Counted from the first letter of the stretch, positions 6,065 through 13,157 are shown. The stretch: 13,793 nt of DNA from Bacillota bacterium (GCA_023436395.1 JAEZJJ010000097.1:1-13793); one strand, 5' to 3'. Notes: generated from the sequence alone by a model not told the origin. Translations and numbers: made by a program.

Positions 6065-7126
6065 ATGAAAAAATTCGCCTATATCCTTAGTTTTTCTTTA
6101 TTATTCAGCACCTTTAACTTACAAGCTACTGAGATTCCAAAGTCTGAGAGATGTGGAATTAATAACCCTTACCATTTACTCATTAATCAAGAACATCCTT
6201 TAGCACCTGACTATAAACCGAGCAATCTTGTTATACCTAAAGTAACCTTTGAAACGCCTGGAAATATAGAAAAAAATTATATGGAGTCCACTGCTGCTAC
6301 TGCTTTAGAACAACTTTTTGAAGCTGCAAAAGCAGAGAATATACGCCTTGTTGCTATTAGCGGTTATAGAAGCTATAGTAGACAAAATACCCTCTATAAT
6401 ACAGCTGTCAGAAGATATGGTTCTTCTCAGCAAGGTACTGCTAAAGCTGGCGCCTCAGAACATCAATCAGGACTTGCTATGGACCTGAATAGTCTGTATC
6501 AATCCTTTGGTAATACAAAAGAAGGAAAATGGTTAGCCCAAAATGCCCACCTATACGGCTTTATTATTAGATACCCTAAGAATAAAACAGCCATTACAGG
6601 CTATATTTATGAGCCTTGGCATATTCGATATGTGGGAACTGAACTTGCAACTTACTGCTATGAAAGCAATTTAACCCTTGAAGAAATTAAGGTGTGTTGT
6701 GAAAAAGATATAGAAATTGATATGCATATTAGTAACACAGAGAAGCTGACCTTAAAACCTTACAAGGTTATTAATCGACAGGATATAACTTACATAAAAG
6801 CTAGAGATTTAATAGATAATCTAGGTGGGAGCATTACATATCAAAGTGGTACTCTTACTCTAAACACTAGTGGACAAGAACTTATACTTAAGGAAAATAG
6901 CAATTACATTATGCTTAATCAAACCCCTACAACGATAGCTACTTCTCCTATACGTATAAATAATTCTATATACATACCGTTACGAGCTACTCTAGACTTG
7001 CTTAACTTTAATATTGATTTCATCAATAATTCTACATCGATAATCATAAAAAAATCACTACTAACTAAAGATTCGTCTTCCCCGGAAGATCTATTACCTA
7101 TAGAAGATATACCGCCTAAAGAATAA
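6065..7126 (+). CDS. secreted VanY-type D-alanyl-D-alanine carboxypeptidase with copper-amine-oxidase-like domain
   Basis: A 353-aa exported protein. Signal peptide at about residues 1-21 (MKKFAYILSFSLLFSTF..., cleavage near QA-TE). The M15B/VanY peptidase domain covers about 35-200. It has the zinc ligands His133 and Asp140 in SEHQSGLAMD, and the catalytic Glu183 and ligand His186 in EPWH; ISGYRSYSRQ (98-107) is also typical. It would trim the terminal D-Ala from peptidoglycan stem peptides outside the membrane. Residues about 215-335 resemble the copper amine oxidase N-terminal-like domain (YIKARDLIDNLGG, then YIPLRATLDLLNF), a common wall- or polymer-binding stalk in Clostridia. The tail is acidic and proline-rich. 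GGGAGAGG precedes the ATG. No vanHAX or two-component genes are adjacent, so this is housekeeping or accessory wall remodelling, not evidence of glycopeptide resistance. Confidence 0.92.
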   Translation: MKKFAYILSFSLLFSTFNLQATEIPKSERCGINNPYHLLINQEHPLAPDYKPSNLVIPKVTFETPGNIEKNYMESTAATALEQLFEAAKAENIRLVAISGYRSYSRQNTLYNTAVRRYGSSQQGTAKAGASEHQSGLAMDLNSLYQSFGNTKEGKWLAQNAHLYGFIIRYPKNKTAITGYIYEPWHIRYVGTELATYCYESNLTLEEIKVCCEKDIEIDMHISNTEKLTLKPYKVINRQDITYIKARDLIDNLGGSITYQSGTLTLNTSGQELILKENSNYIMLNQTPTTIATSPIRINNSIYIPLRATLDLLNFNIDFINNSTSIIIKKSLLTKDSSSPEDLLPIEDIPPKE

Positions 7127-7160
7127 CTATTACATACTATACATTAAGGATTTTCAAGGC

Positions 7161-7207
7161 AAAAAGGGTATAAAATCAACGTTATAATGATTTTATACCC
7201 TCTTTAT
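7161..7207. terminator. bidirectional rho-independent terminator
   Basis: AGGGTATAAAATCA (7165-7178) pairs perfectly with TGATTTTATACCCT (7188-7201) around a 9-nt loop. On the plus strand a T-rich CTTTATTTT follows. On the minus strand there is a run of T5 (7165-7161). It separates the convergent VanY gene and the 125-aa gene. The 140 bp between it and the latter is AT-rich with nothing else evident. Confidence 0.85.
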
Positions 7208-7347
7208 TTTCTAATTTCTTACCTAATTAATGATAATGTAATTTCATCATCAAATTGGTTCCCTAAATATTACAAACGATTGACTAATATAAATAATGAA
7301 CCAAATATAATTTTAAAAATCTTAATTTTATTAATAATTCATTACTT

Positions 7348-7725
7348 TTACATAACTATCTCTAATGCTTGATTAATTAAGGTTTTAAACATTCCTAATT
7401 CTACGGGAACACACGGTTGTTCTCCCTTTAAAATATGTTTTGCCACCCTTAATATTTTTTCGTGAGGATAATCTCCCTCTCCTATATCCTCCTCCAATAA
7501 ATAAGTAGGCCCTCCTAAAGAAAGTTCATCATATGCCTCTATGTAAAAAACCTCGCCTTCATAATATATATAGTCTTCTTGAAACAAAGCAATTAAATAC
7601 AGAAATGCCAATTGCCTTCTTAATAATGGCGATGGCACTTCTAGTTCCTGTTGGGTTAAACCTGCTTCGTGTAAAAATCTATGATAGGCTTGTTCATGCT
7701 TTGAGTCTTGAAATATTAACTTCAT
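7348..7725 (-). CDS. uncharacterised 125-aa acidic protein
   Basis: A small soluble protein. The N-terminus MKLIFQDSKHEQAYHRFLHEAG, the alpha-helical block LLRRQLAFLYLIALFQED, and the acidic segment with GGPTYLLEEDIGEGD are the visible features. There is no signal peptide, membrane helix or known catalytic motif. The opening F-x-D-x-x-H pattern and the ...LYLIAL helix loosely resemble small phage- and Clostridia-associated DUF6075-type proteins, but I would not assign it. TAGGAG lies about 11 nt upstream of the ATG. It starts 26 bp after the stop of the 473-aa membrane-anchored protein, so the two probably share an operon. Confidence 0.7.
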   Translation of the reverse strand: MKLIFQDSKHEQAYHRFLHEAGLTQQELEVPSPLLRRQLAFLYLIALFQEDYIYYEGEVFYIEAYDELSLGGPTYLLEEDIGEGDYPHEKILRVAKHILKGEQPCVPVELGMFKTLINQALEIVM

Positions 7726-7751
7726 CTCTCTACTCCTATCTATTGCTCATA

Positions 7752-9173
7752 TTAAAATCCTTCCCCTGCTACTAACCACTTACCTTCTTCATTGACTAAG
7801 GTAACCATCCGTATATACTTTCCACTTTCTAAAGTTGACTCCGGTTCTGTTTCTATCTGATAATTCACCTCATATATCTTAGTTTTATTGGTAGAAAGTT
7901 TGTCATTAATCTCGTTTAACTTAATATCTAAAATATCTACTTTTTTATAATAGTGAGGCATTAATGTGTTCATAGACTGCTCATTAAACAGCTTTGTATT
8001 ATCCATATTTCCAAATAATAACTCTAACCACATTTGAGTAGAAATCGTTTTATAATAAGTAACTGCATCCCTTTTTACCTGAGCTTTAAAGTAATTTGTA
8101 ATTAATTCTTCATCACTCTTATAGCCTCTTTCAAAACTAGCCATTACTCCTTTGGCCAGATAAATAGCTGGTGTCATCTCTGTTATTTCCTCAAAACTTT
8201 TACCAGACAAAGTAAACATAGCACCACTATGTCTACCTGTATCTATATGCGCACCTACTATTTTGCCTTCATATCTAATCACAATGCCACAGGCATCTAA
8301 ATATGGTTTTGCTGACTCAGGTAGTGACTCCACCAAACGATAGATTTCTACCGTAACTTCTTTTCCTAATACACTAGACTCTATAGATTGCTCCCCATAG
8401 TCTAAACCAATAGCCTTAGACATCTCTAAGCTCATAGCAAAATAAAGATTTTCACTATCATTTATGTTCTTCATCTCTAAAGTTTGAGGCAATCTTTTCT
8501 CGCTATGCCCCATAAGAAAGGCAGGTGTATAACCATATTTCCCAAATAACTGTTCTACATCTTCCGTTATTTCATTTACTTTAGGCCTATATGCTTCAAA
8601 GGCTTCTAAAAGTCTAAAAAAATCTTCTTCTACTTGAAAACTATATTCTCCATACTGAACCCAACCTTGATGGTACAAAGAGTCATAATTAATAGTTAGC
8701 GTAGCCAACACTTTATCTGCTTCGTAAAATACAAGAGGCTGATTCTTAACATAATTTCCTCCCATATCCTCTTCATTTATTTGACTACTACACCCTTGTG
8801 CTAATAAATCCAGTATAAGCTGTATATACTTAGAATCCGAAATAACAGCTGGCTTATAACCTTCTTCAAAGTAATTAAACACATCATAAGTTACTTCTAT
8901 ACAATTTGTTTTTTGAAGCTTCTCTATTAACTGAATCAATGCTCGATTATTTACATCCATCTGTAAACTTTCAATCTCATTAATTGCTCTATTTTGTACT
9001 CTCTTATTTATCTCAAGTTTATCAACATTGCTATTCTCCTCTAATGCTTTATGAGATTCATATACTCTATTTTCATCTGTTTTAGGAAAAAATGTGAGCT
9101 TAACTATTCCTTCCACAACAATTAGTATGCCTAAGACTATTATAACTTTAATCCTTTTCTTACTATTCCTCAT
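7752..9173 (-). CDS. membrane-anchored uncharacterised 473-aa protein (DUF4829-like C-terminus?)
   Basis: A single N-terminal membrane anchor (about residues 9-28, VIIVLGILIVVEGIV flanked by basic residues) with the bulk outside the cell. After a linker, the middle region (about 75-340) has no motif I know; VTYDVFNYFEEGYKP and LATLTINYDSLYHQGWVQYG look like beta strands. The last ~120 residues (EELITNYFKAQVKRDAVTYYKTIS to NEEGKWLVAGEGF) have the shape of an NTF2-like domain such as the DUF4829 domain of Gram-positive surface proteins; this is a pattern judgement only. There is no lipobox. GGAGGAAG lies 7 nt before the ATG. It heads a two-gene operon. The extracellular location suggests a role at the envelope. 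Confidence 0.8.
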   Translation of the reverse strand: MRNSKKRIKVIIVLGILIVVEGIVKLTFFPKTDENRVYESHKALEENSNVDKLEINKRVQNRAINEIESLQMDVNNRALIQLIEKLQKTNCIEVTYDVFNYFEEGYKPAVISDSKYIQLILDLLAQGCSSQINEEDMGGNYVKNQPLVFYEADKVLATLTINYDSLYHQGWVQYGEYSFQVEEDFFRLLEAFEAYRPKVNEITEDVEQLFGKYGYTPAFLMGHSEKRLPQTLEMKNINDSENLYFAMSLEMSKAIGLDYGEQSIESSVLGKEVTVEIYRLVESLPESAKPYLDACGIVIRYEGKIVGAHIDTGRHSGAMFTLSGKSFEEITEMTPAIYLAKGVMASFERGYKSDEELITNYFKAQVKRDAVTYYKTISTQMWLELLFGNMDNTKLFNEQSMNTLMPHYYKKVDILDIKLNEINDKLSTNKTKIYEVNYQIETEPESTLESGKYIRMVTLVNEEGKWLVAGEGF

Positions 9174-9291
9174 TTAATCTTCCTCCTATTTGATTAATAA
9201 GTTTCAGTATTCTCCCCCTTTCTTAGAAATATGGCCTACCCTTACGAAACAAGCTACTAGTTGACCAATAGACCACATATAAGCTCTTTAT

Positions 9292-9342
9292 AAAAAAATA
9301 GTAACAAAAGCATTCATTTTAAATAGTAGCATTTGTTATTAT
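9292..9342 (-). terminator. minus-strand terminator-like hairpin with no intact gene upstream
   Basis: On the minus strand ATAACAAATGC pairs with GCTTTTGTTACTAT (two mismatches), followed by T7 (9298-9292). It is oriented to stop a transcript coming from 9350-9520, where only a decayed frame is found. It could be the remnant of a lost gene or the 3' end of a small RNA. Confidence 0.45.
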
Positions 9343-9374
9343 ATTTGGCAATATTATTCAGAATATTTTAATTT

Positions 9375-9521
9375 TTAAATACAATCCTTTGTCTTTTCTT
9401 GTCTTTCATCAAGTATAAGCATTACAAACTTTGTGATAGGTTGTTCGATTATCCCAATCCATGTTTCAAAACTGTTAGGAAAATAGTCATTAAATACACA
9501 TTACATAGGATACCTATCCAT
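9375..9521 (-). pseudogene. possible decayed small gene
   Basis: On the minus strand an AAAGGG-preceded ATG (9521) reads MDRYPM, then a TAA stop (9503-9501). The same frame then runs open for 41 codons (…FNDYFPNSFETWIGIIEQ…, ending KDCI) to TAA at 9377-9375. The composition looks protein-like rather than random, and a terminator-like hairpin follows in the same orientation. I recognise no family. It may be a pseudogene with one nonsense change, or chance. Confidence 0.22.
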
Positions 9522-9605
9522 TTTTCCCTTTAATTAAATCTCCCAAAATCTCACAACATAGCTACTTCATTATTTGATATAATAGAATAGAAAGAGGTGA
9601 ATAAA

Positions 9606-9956
9606 ATGTTTACACAAGATACTTATCAAGAAAATATTAAGTCGTTTAATAAGATACTCACTGCAGAAGCTGAGGCATTAATAGGTGCGCAAGATTTAAC
9701 CGTTATTTATATAGGACGTGAGACATGTCCATTTTGTCGTAAGTTTGCTAAGAAATTAAGTGGGTTAGCTTCTCAAATCGATGCAACCATTTATTATGTA
9801 GATAGTAGTAATCATTTAGATACAGGAATCAACGACTTTAGAGAAGCCTATGATATTGTTACTGTTCCAGGATTTATTGTAAGCAAAAATGGTGAAATCA
9901 CTGTTCGCTGTGATTCTTCTACTCCTGAAGAGGAAATATTAGCTATGCTCAAATAG
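9606..9956 (+). CDS. thioredoxin-like protein, PedC/BrcD bacteriocin transport accessory family
   Basis: A 116-aa thioredoxin-fold protein with a CPFC active site (Cys41-Cys44) in IGRETCPFCRKFAKKL. The cis-proline region is TVPGF, and the closing segment is ITVRCDSSTPEEEI. This matches the PedC/BrcD accessory proteins (TIGR01295 type), which assist disulfide formation or export of class II bacteriocins in lactic acid bacteria. There is no signal peptide, so it is cytosolic as read. The ATG at 9606 is preferred: AGAGG lies 8 nt upstream, while a GTG at 9597 overlaps that site. No bacteriocin, immunity or ABC-exporter gene is adjacent, so a general thiol-redox role is more likely here. Confidence 0.88.
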   Translation: MFTQDTYQENIKSFNKILTAEAEALIGAQDLTVIYIGRETCPFCRKFAKKLSGLASQIDATIYYVDSSNHLDTGINDFREAYDIVTVPGFIVSKNGEITVRCDSSTPEEEILAMLK

Positions 9957-9971
9957 ATTACTCATTGCATC

Positions 9972-10027
9972 AAAAATAGTTGTAGTTTAATGGATATGTT
10001 TCATATACATCAGACTACAACTATTTT
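9972..10027. terminator. bidirectional rho-independent terminator
   Basis: AAAATAGTTGTAGT (9973-9986) pairs perfectly with ACTACAACTATTTT (10014-10027). T-runs are present on both strands (TTTT on plus, T5 on minus). It lies between the convergent thioredoxin-like and DUF1540 genes. Confidence 0.87.
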
Positions 10028-10050
10028 ATATTGCTTTATATTATTTTCCC

Positions 10051-10380
10051 TTAATAGGATTTACGTTCAAAACTTAGGCAATCTGTATCCCTATAATCTT
10101 CTACATTTCCTAAGTCTCCTACTTCAATCCCATCTGCTAAAGAACAGTGGTCATGTTTATGATACACACAAGTTTCTACCTCACATAATATGGTTTCTGT
10201 CTCTCCTCTTAGAGCGTCATCCTCTAGTGCATCATTTAATTTTTCATTTTTTATATAAGTGCTACAACTCGTTTCTTCAGTAAGATTTGCTTCGTCACCT
10301 ACAATTTTCAAAGTACTTGCATCACAAATACCACTTTGATTATAAAAACAAGACCTTACGCTACAACTAATTTTAGGCAT
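10051..10380 (-). CDS. protein with two DUF1540 Cys-rich repeats
   Basis: A 109-aa protein made of two DUF1540 (PF07561) modules: Cys6, Cys11, Cys19, Cys39, and Cys66, Cys71, Cys79, Cys101, each in the spacing C-x4-C-x7-C-x(19-21)-C. The first module reads CSVRSCFYNQSGICDAS with TSCSTY, the second CEVETCVYHKHDHCSLADG with TDCLSF. Four cysteines per module imply a small metal (zinc or iron) site; the family's function is unknown and it is frequent in spore-forming Clostridia. An acidic linker (about 45-62) joins the modules. AAAGGAGG lies 6 nt before the spacer to the ATG. It may be co-transcribed with the GNAT gene 84 bp upstream. Confidence 0.92.
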   Translation of the reverse strand: MPKISCSVRSCFYNQSGICDASTLKIVGDEANLTEETSCSTYIKNEKLNDALEDDALRGETETILCEVETCVYHKHDHCSLADGIEVGDLGNVEDYRDTDCLSFERKSY

Positions 10381-10464
10381 GTACTTTCCTCCTTTGATTA
10401 TGTTTTCATACGTACAGATTTATTATGAGTTACATAATCACAAAGTATACATCCAGCACTTTTC

Positions 10465-10944
10465 CTATTGCTCTAAACGATGGATCATTATATATTCCTG
10501 ATCATTCTCACCTACTATCTCAAAACCTACATTCAAATACATCTTAAAGGCATAATTATCTTTTTGTACTGCTAATGACGCCTTTTGATATCCTTGCTGA
10601 ATTAAGTATTGTAGCATCCTCCTCATCATAGTTGTTCCAATACCATAGCCACGATAATCGGGGTACAAAGATATAGCGAACTCCACCGTAGTGTCATCAA
10701 AACTTCCATATCCATTAATATTTCTCACCCAAACTGCTCCAACAATTTTCTTCTCAATTTCGGCACATAAACAATAATCATCTTGATCACTTCCAAAGTT
10801 CTCTATATATACCTTAAGTTCTGGTTGCTCAATAATAGATTTTGGCACTAAATGATTAGTATCTGGCTGAAAGATTGCTTCATATAAAAAGTCCTTTAAA
10901 CAATCATATTCGTATGATTTCATTTCTCTAATAATATATTCCAT
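10465..10944 (-). CDS. GNAT family N-acetyltransferase
   Basis: A 159-aa GCN5-related acetyltransferase. The acetyl-CoA pyrophosphate-binding motif A is YRGYGIG (R98-x-x-G-x-G103), preceded by VEFAISLYPD (motif A strand) and followed by the motif B region LAVQKDNYAFKMYLNVGFEIVGE. The substrate cannot be told. The ATG at 10944 with CGGAGGA directly upstream is chosen over an in-frame extension to 11028 that has no good site and would add 28 non-conserved residues. A separate strong GGAGG with a four-codon reading frame lies about 40 nt upstream (see findings). Confidence 0.88.
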   Translation of the reverse strand: MEYIIREMKSYEYDCLKDFLYEAIFQPDTNHLVPKSIIEQPELKVYIENFGSDQDDYCLCAEIEKKIVGAVWVRNINGYGSFDDTTVEFAISLYPDYRGYGIGTTMMRRMLQYLIQQGYQKASLAVQKDNYAFKMYLNVGFEIVGENDQEYIMIHRLEQ

Positions 10945-11205
10945 ATATTCCTCCGATCTTATTTTAATCTTATTCATCGGATTACAGTCCACACATATTA
11001 GTACCTCCAACATACTATTATCTTGCACTTTAAGTATAACTTAATTTGCATTTTTTCTTCATTATTAACTATTAAATCAATTACTTATTTGTGATATGAT
11101 TTACTGTTAAATTTACAAGTGATACCCTGTATATGTAAAAATTTAGCACTTGATCCTATTTTTGATGTAGTACTTATGTTATACTATCCAAGTATTAAAT
11201 CTAAT

Positions 11206-11298
11206 AAAACCGTAGGTGGATGGCTACGGAGGTTTTGAACGTTTTATCCTCCTTGGGCTATTGATGACTTTTATTTTTAAAATCATTCATCATAGTAC
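11206..11298 (+). promoter_or_regulatory. structured leader with competing hairpins upstream of a small membrane protein gene
   Basis: Three potential stems precede the gene. The first is AAAACCGTAG (11206-11215) with CTACGGAGGTTTT (11224-11236, 3-nt bulge), followed by a T-tract. The second is GGAGG (11228-11232) with CCTCC (11248-11252), which shares bases with the first and so excludes it. The third is TGATGA...TCATCA (about 11262-11292), just before the ribosome binding site. The mutually exclusive arrangement resembles an attenuator or translation-control leader. A -10-like TATACT lies at about 11180-11185 without a clear -35. The rest of the spacer from 10945 to 11205 holds the upstream regions of the two divergent genes and nothing else evident. 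Confidence 0.4.
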
Positions 11299-11317
11299 AA
11301 AGGGGGTGGTATTGGAT

Positions 11318-11482
11318 ATGTTACTAATGATAATCGTAGCTTTAGTTGTTCTAACTACTACTATTGTTTATGCCCTTAAAGATATTTATATTAATAAATT
11401 TAGCCTTGAAGGGAGCCTAAAAGGCTTTAAACTTAGTTTTGAAACTAAAATAAAAAAAGACCCTCCATCCGACAAGAAGTAG
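11318..11482 (+). CDS. small single-pass membrane protein, 54 aa
   Basis: An N-terminal membrane helix (MLLMIIVALVVLTTTIVYAL) is followed by a polar cytosolic tail, GSLKGFKLSFETKIKKDPPS, ending in Lys. The ATG at 11318 follows AAAGGGGG at a usable distance (about 11 nt); a TTG at 11312 and a GTG at 11306 are alternatives. The frame stays open back to a GTG at 11216, which would make an 88-aa two-helix protein starting DGYGGFERFILLGLL, but that start lacks a ribosome binding site. Size and layout resemble holin-like or type I toxin peptides (TxpA/Hol_Tox-like), yet no signature confirms this. It is followed by a strong terminator and stands alone on the plus strand. Confidence 0.55.
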   Translation: MLLMIIVALVVLTTTIVYALKDIYINKFSLEGSLKGFKLSFETKIKKDPPSDKK

Positions 11483-11541
11483 TGGCCTTTTGTAAATAAT
11501 TATTTATTCCAATAGCCCTAAAATAAAACAAACGTCTCATC

Positions 11542-11601
11542 AAGTGAATTTGTTTCACTTTAGGAATGCTTAGTAGTTACCAGCTACTGAGCATTTCTTT
11601 T
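11542..11601 (+). terminator. tandem hairpins, the second a rho-independent terminator
   Basis: AAGTGAA/TTCACTT (11542-11560, loop 5 nt) is followed by AATGCTTAGTAG (11565-11576) pairing with CTACTGAGCATT (11584-11595, one G-U pair). A T-rich tail TCTTTTAT follows. It ends the transcript of the small membrane protein gene. Confidence 0.8.
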
Positions 11602-11736
11602 ATACTTATATTATAACAATATTTATTTAAAAATAAACCCTAAATTAGATAAATTCTTCCCCATCTCTAATTAGCCCTCTAAAACTGTTTGGATAAAATT
11701 TGATATCTTTTATATTACTTATATCATTCAAATCAT

Positions 11737-12165
11737 TTACACTACTAAGCAAAACTTATAATGGTTATTAGTCATTCCTTGTGACTCATAAAATTGATGA
11801 CTTCCTTTTCTCTTTTGATTACAGCACACTTCTAGCTGACTACACTTATTCTCTATAGCAATGAATCTAGCTTGCTCAAATAATTGCTTACCAATTCCTT
11901 TGCCTCTCACACTTTCATCCACTATTAACTCTTGAATTTCTGCAATATTGCCAGAGTGATGCAATAACTTTTGAATATGTATACTGATAAAACCTACCAC
12001 TCTGCTCTCTTGTTCATATACCAAATAAAACACAGCTGGATTTAATAAATTTGCTTCATAAATATCGGAATACATTCTTTTATCAAATTCTATCTTTTCT
12101 AACTGAACCAATAAATTATATATCATTTCTTTATCATCAATTGTAGCTTGTCTTATGAACTGCAC
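11737..12165 (-). CDS. GNAT acetyltransferase, PhnO-like
   Basis: A 142-aa N-acetyltransferase resembling enterobacterial PhnO (aminoalkylphosphonate N-acetyltransferase) along its full length: Y-x-LL-x-x-L-x-x-x-EFD at the N-terminus, ANLLNP, the HIQKLLHH block, EIQELIVDESVRGKGIG (acetyl-CoA motif, R87-GKGIG), and KGSHQFYESQGM with NHYKF at the end. In PhnO the matching segments are LHLQFHLHH, EIQELVV and FRFTKAL. No other phn gene is in the window, so it may act in detoxification by acetylating an amine or aminophosphonate, or have another substrate. The start is a GTG with AAGGGGG upstream. It is the last gene of a four-gene minus-strand run; no terminator with a T-run was found after it. 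Confidence 0.82.
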   Translation of the reverse strand: MQFIRQATIDDKEMIYNLLVQLEKIEFDKRMYSDIYEANLLNPAVFYLVYEQESRVVGFISIHIQKLLHHSGNIAEIQELIVDESVRGKGIGKQLFEQARFIAIENKCSQLEVCCNQKRKGSHQFYESQGMTNNHYKFCLVV

Positions 12166-12210
12166 TTTTATCCCCCTTAAAGCTAATGCTCCTATCCTCT
12201 TTTAATAAAT

Positions 12211-12579
12211 TTATATTTTTGTTCCTTGATGAAAAATCATCTTCCATTGATGTCCTTGTTTCTTCCATATAGAACTTCGCATAGAATATTCCTTAGTTAC
12301 TGTACTATCTTTAGCAAGCTTATACGTTGCTAAAATACATTCTTTACTAATCCATTTAATATTAAACTCTAAAATCTTCCAATTAGTTGTTTCTAGATTG
12401 ATCTCAGTATCTATTACCTTTTCCTGATTATAAATATAGATATTGCCTGAACTACAGAACTCTATAAATTCTTCATCTAATAATTCTTCTAGTTTTTGCT
12501 TTGAACATCGTACCTCAGGATTAAGTAATTTCTCTTCTAATGCTAGTATAAGATCCTCTACCTCTATACCATCCTTCAT
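12211..12579 (-). CDS. SnoaL/DUF4440-like NTF2-fold protein
   Basis: A 122-aa protein with the layout of the DUF4440/SnoaL-like branch of the NTF2 superfamily. An N-terminal helix (DLILALEEKLLNPEVRCSKQKLEELLDEEFIEFCSSG) is followed by a beta-rich half with alternating strands (WKILEFNIKWIS, ECILATYKLAK, RSSIWKKQGHQWKMIFHQGTK). The final S-x-W-x-x-x-x-x-x-W-x-x-x-x-H-Q-x-T/S is the most characteristic piece of DUF4440. No catalytic residues can be assigned; many members are small-ligand binding or unknown. GAGGGAGAG precedes the ATG. It lies between two GNAT genes with gaps of 45 and 56 bp and probably shares their transcript. Confidence 0.8.
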   Translation of the reverse strand: MKDGIEVEDLILALEEKLLNPEVRCSKQKLEELLDEEFIEFCSSGNIYIYNQEKVIDTEINLETTNWKILEFNIKWISKECILATYKLAKDSTVTKEYSMRSSIWKKQGHQWKMIFHQGTKI

Positions 12580-12635
12580 ATTACTCTCCCTCTTCTATCA
12601 CTTACTTATAACAGAATCACTATTACTAATACTAA

Positions 12636-13157
12636 TTACCGTTCTATCATTTCTCTTGTAAGCTTATAGTGCATAACATCTTCTATTAAATCATCTCTTT
12701 TAAAACCATCTTGCTCTAAATGAGTTTGTTCCATCCCCAGTTTTTCTAGAATTCTCATACTCCCAGTATTTGCTATGACAACATCTGCAATGAGCAAGTT
12801 TGCCTTTGTATTTTGAAATAACTCATCCACCAAGGCTTTTGCCGCTTCAAAACCAAAGCCTTTTCCCCATTCCTTTTGGCAAATCTGATAGTAAATAGCA
12901 TATTCTCCTTTTTCATGGCTAATAGTAGGCACGCCTGCCACACCTATAACCTCCTCCTCATGAAGAATAACCCAATTATTCATATGTAGTGGATCTATTA
13001 TTTTCTGAATGCCCTTGATCCGTTCTTCGCACTCTTCTACTGTTTTGCACCAAGGATTATGGGTGTATTTTACGACTTCATAATCCCCCCACAGTGCTAA
13101 GAGCTCCTTTGCATATTTTAATTCAATTGGCACTAATCTTAAGCGACTAGTAAACAT
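12636..13157 (-). CDS. GNAT acetyltransferase, RimJ/RimL type
   Basis: A 173-aa acetyltransferase of the RimJ/RimL-like GNAT_3 branch (family of ribosomal-protein N-acetyltransferases and many drug or small-molecule acetyltransferases). Start TSRLRLVPIELKYAKEL (typical 'T-x-R-L-x-L-r-p'), GDYEVVKYTHNPW, then AIYYQICQKEWGKGFGFEAAKAL with the acetyl-CoA motif W97-GKGFG. It ends with ADVVIANTGSMRILEKLGME, the classical N-x-x-S-x-x-V/I-L-E-K-L-G-F signature. The ATG at 13157 with GGGGAGG upstream is preferred over an in-frame ATG at 13190 without a site. It follows yccF by 43 bp. Confidence 0.9.
   Translation of the reverse strand: MFTSRLRLVPIELKYAKELLALWGDYEVVKYTHNPWCKTVEECEERIKGIQKIIDPLHMNNWVILHEEEVIGVAGVPTISHEKGEYAIYYQICQKEWGKGFGFEAAKALVDELFQNTKANLLIADVVIANTGSMRILEKLGMEQTHLEQDGFKRDDLIEDVMHYKLTREMIER

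Larger units (their letters stand above)
9174..9605. other. 432-bp spacer without an intact gene
   Basis: AT-rich spacer between divergent genes. It holds a minus-strand terminator-like hairpin (9292-9342) and a possible decayed small reading frame (9375-9521), listed separately. A -10-like TATAAT at 9578-9583 probably belongs to the thioredoxin gene, but no matching -35 was found. No RNA gene, repeat or mobile-element end is evident. Confidence 0.6.

Noticed and set aside
6065..7126. Vancomycin resistance locus
   Set aside because: Only a VanY-type carboxypeptidase is present; there is no vanH, vanA/B ligase, vanX or VanRS, and such carboxypeptidases are common housekeeping enzymes.
7187..7372. 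Plus-strand 61-codon frame after the VanY gene
   Set aside because: Its start lies inside the terminator stem, there is no ribosome binding site, and the Ile/Asn/Tyr-rich translation reflects AT-rich DNA.
7533..7775. Plus-strand frame opposite the 125-aa gene
   Set aside because: Antisense shadow without a ribosome binding site; the minus-strand gene has a good site and fits the operon.
9990..10283. Plus-strand His/Leu-rich frame opposite the DUF1540 gene
   Set aside because: It starts inside the bidirectional terminator and is antisense to a clear two-module Cys-rich protein.
12443..12661. Plus-strand Ser-rich frame opposite the DUF4440-like gene
   Set aside because: Antisense shadow with low-complexity composition and no ribosome binding site.
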